A stretch of 5,618 nt of DNA from Paracoccaceae bacterium (GTDB lineage: Bacteria; Pseudomonadota; Alphaproteobacteria; Rhodobacterales; Rhodobacteraceae), in assembly GCA_002400675.1 (NCBI GenBank), contig NVQY01000235.1:1-5618 (forward strand). Direction: 5' to 3'. The notes beneath the pieces are model-generated. The model worked only from the letters and a program-made list of their open reading frames with translations, was not told where the DNA came from and made no database searches. This document shows, piece by piece, positions 5,298-5,618 of the stretch (position 1 is its first letter; each line of letters begins with the position of its first letter). The translations under genes were made by a program, and so were the position numbers.

Positions 5298-5618
5298 TTA
5301 CAGCCTCGTTTTCCACCGTTCGATCTGGGCCCGCACCTGCGCAGGGGCGGTGCCACCATAGGACACGCGCGAGTTTACCGAATTTTCGACGCCAAGGACA
5401 CCAAAGACATCCGCCGTGATCCCGGCGTGGGTCGATTGCATGTCCTCAAGGCTCAGATCCGGCAGGTCGCACCCGCGCTGTTCAGCCATCGCTACCAGCG
5501 TGCCGGTGATGTGATGCGCATCGCGAAACGGCATGCCCAATTCGCGCACCAGCCAGTCGGCCAGATCAGTGGCGGTCGAGAATCCAGACCCCGCAGCGAC
5601 GGCCAGCGCCTCGCGGTT
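5298..5618 (-). CDS. argH: Argininosuccinate lyase, C-terminal fragment
   Basis: The final 106 codons are present; the rest lies beyond the right edge, and the frame is open from base 5618. The visible part begins [24 protein letters not shown] and continues '[28 protein letters not shown]', the C-terminal helical domain typical of ArgH. The '[27 protein letters not shown]' region is highly characteristic. The full enzyme is about 460 residues, a cytoplasmic homotetramer that splits argininosuccinate into arginine and fumarate, the last step of arginine synthesis. The catalytic signature (GSSxMPxKxNP) is outside the window. The GTG at 5549 is internal, not a start. The stop codon abuts the lipoprotein ATG, so argH is probably the upstream gene of this operon segment. 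Confidence 0.95.
   Translation of the reverse strand, partial: NREALAVAAGSGFSTATDLADWLVRELGMPFRDAHHITGTLVAMAEQRGCDLPDLSLEDMQSTHAGITADVFGVLGVENSVNSRVSYGGTAPAQVRAQIERWKTRL

Overview
The window looks like chromosomal DNA of an alphaproteobacterium, most likely a Rhodobacterales (Roseobacter-group) member. The grounds are high GC, the gene order argH - small glycine-rich lipoprotein - lysA - TIGR02302/DUF4175 membrane protein, which I recall as typical of that group, and a palindromic intergenic block (about 422-494) of the kind common there. No database search was run; assignments rest on motif recognition.

Layout. A partial acyl-CoA thioesterase-like gene enters from the left edge on the + strand and ends at 383. 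It converges on a long minus-strand series that fills the rest of the window. Read in the direction of transcription (right to left), that series is: the 3' end of argH (5618-5298), a 65-residue lipoprotein (5297-5100), a 105-residue DUF2834 membrane protein (5100-4783), a 120-bp gap, a sugar-transfer-associated ATP-grasp protein (4662-3469), a 103-bp gap, lysA (3365-2100), and a chimeric gene (2065-515). The first three genes abut or overlap by one base and are probably translationally coupled. lysA and the chimera are 34 bp apart. Whether the two larger gaps hold promoters cannot be decided from the sequence.

Functionally, argH (last step of arginine synthesis) and lysA (last step of lysine synthesis) are housekeeping genes. 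The lipoprotein, DUF2834 protein and ATP-grasp protein are envelope-related or uncharacterised genes lying between them.

The most unusual item is the chimera. Its first ~290 residues are the membrane-anchored N-terminus of a TIGR02302/DUF4175 protein. The remaining ~225 residues are the NAD(P)-binding Rossmann half of a CurA-type NADP-dependent oxidoreductase. They are joined in frame at a Pro-Asp-x-Ala-Pro-Ile stretch that both families plausibly share. Both partners are truncated: the C-terminal part of DUF4175 and the N-terminal catalytic part of the oxidoreductase are missing. A deletion/recombination scar or an assembly chimera explains this better than a new functional enzyme. I see no CRISPR, tRNA, rRNA, insertion sequence or phage gene.
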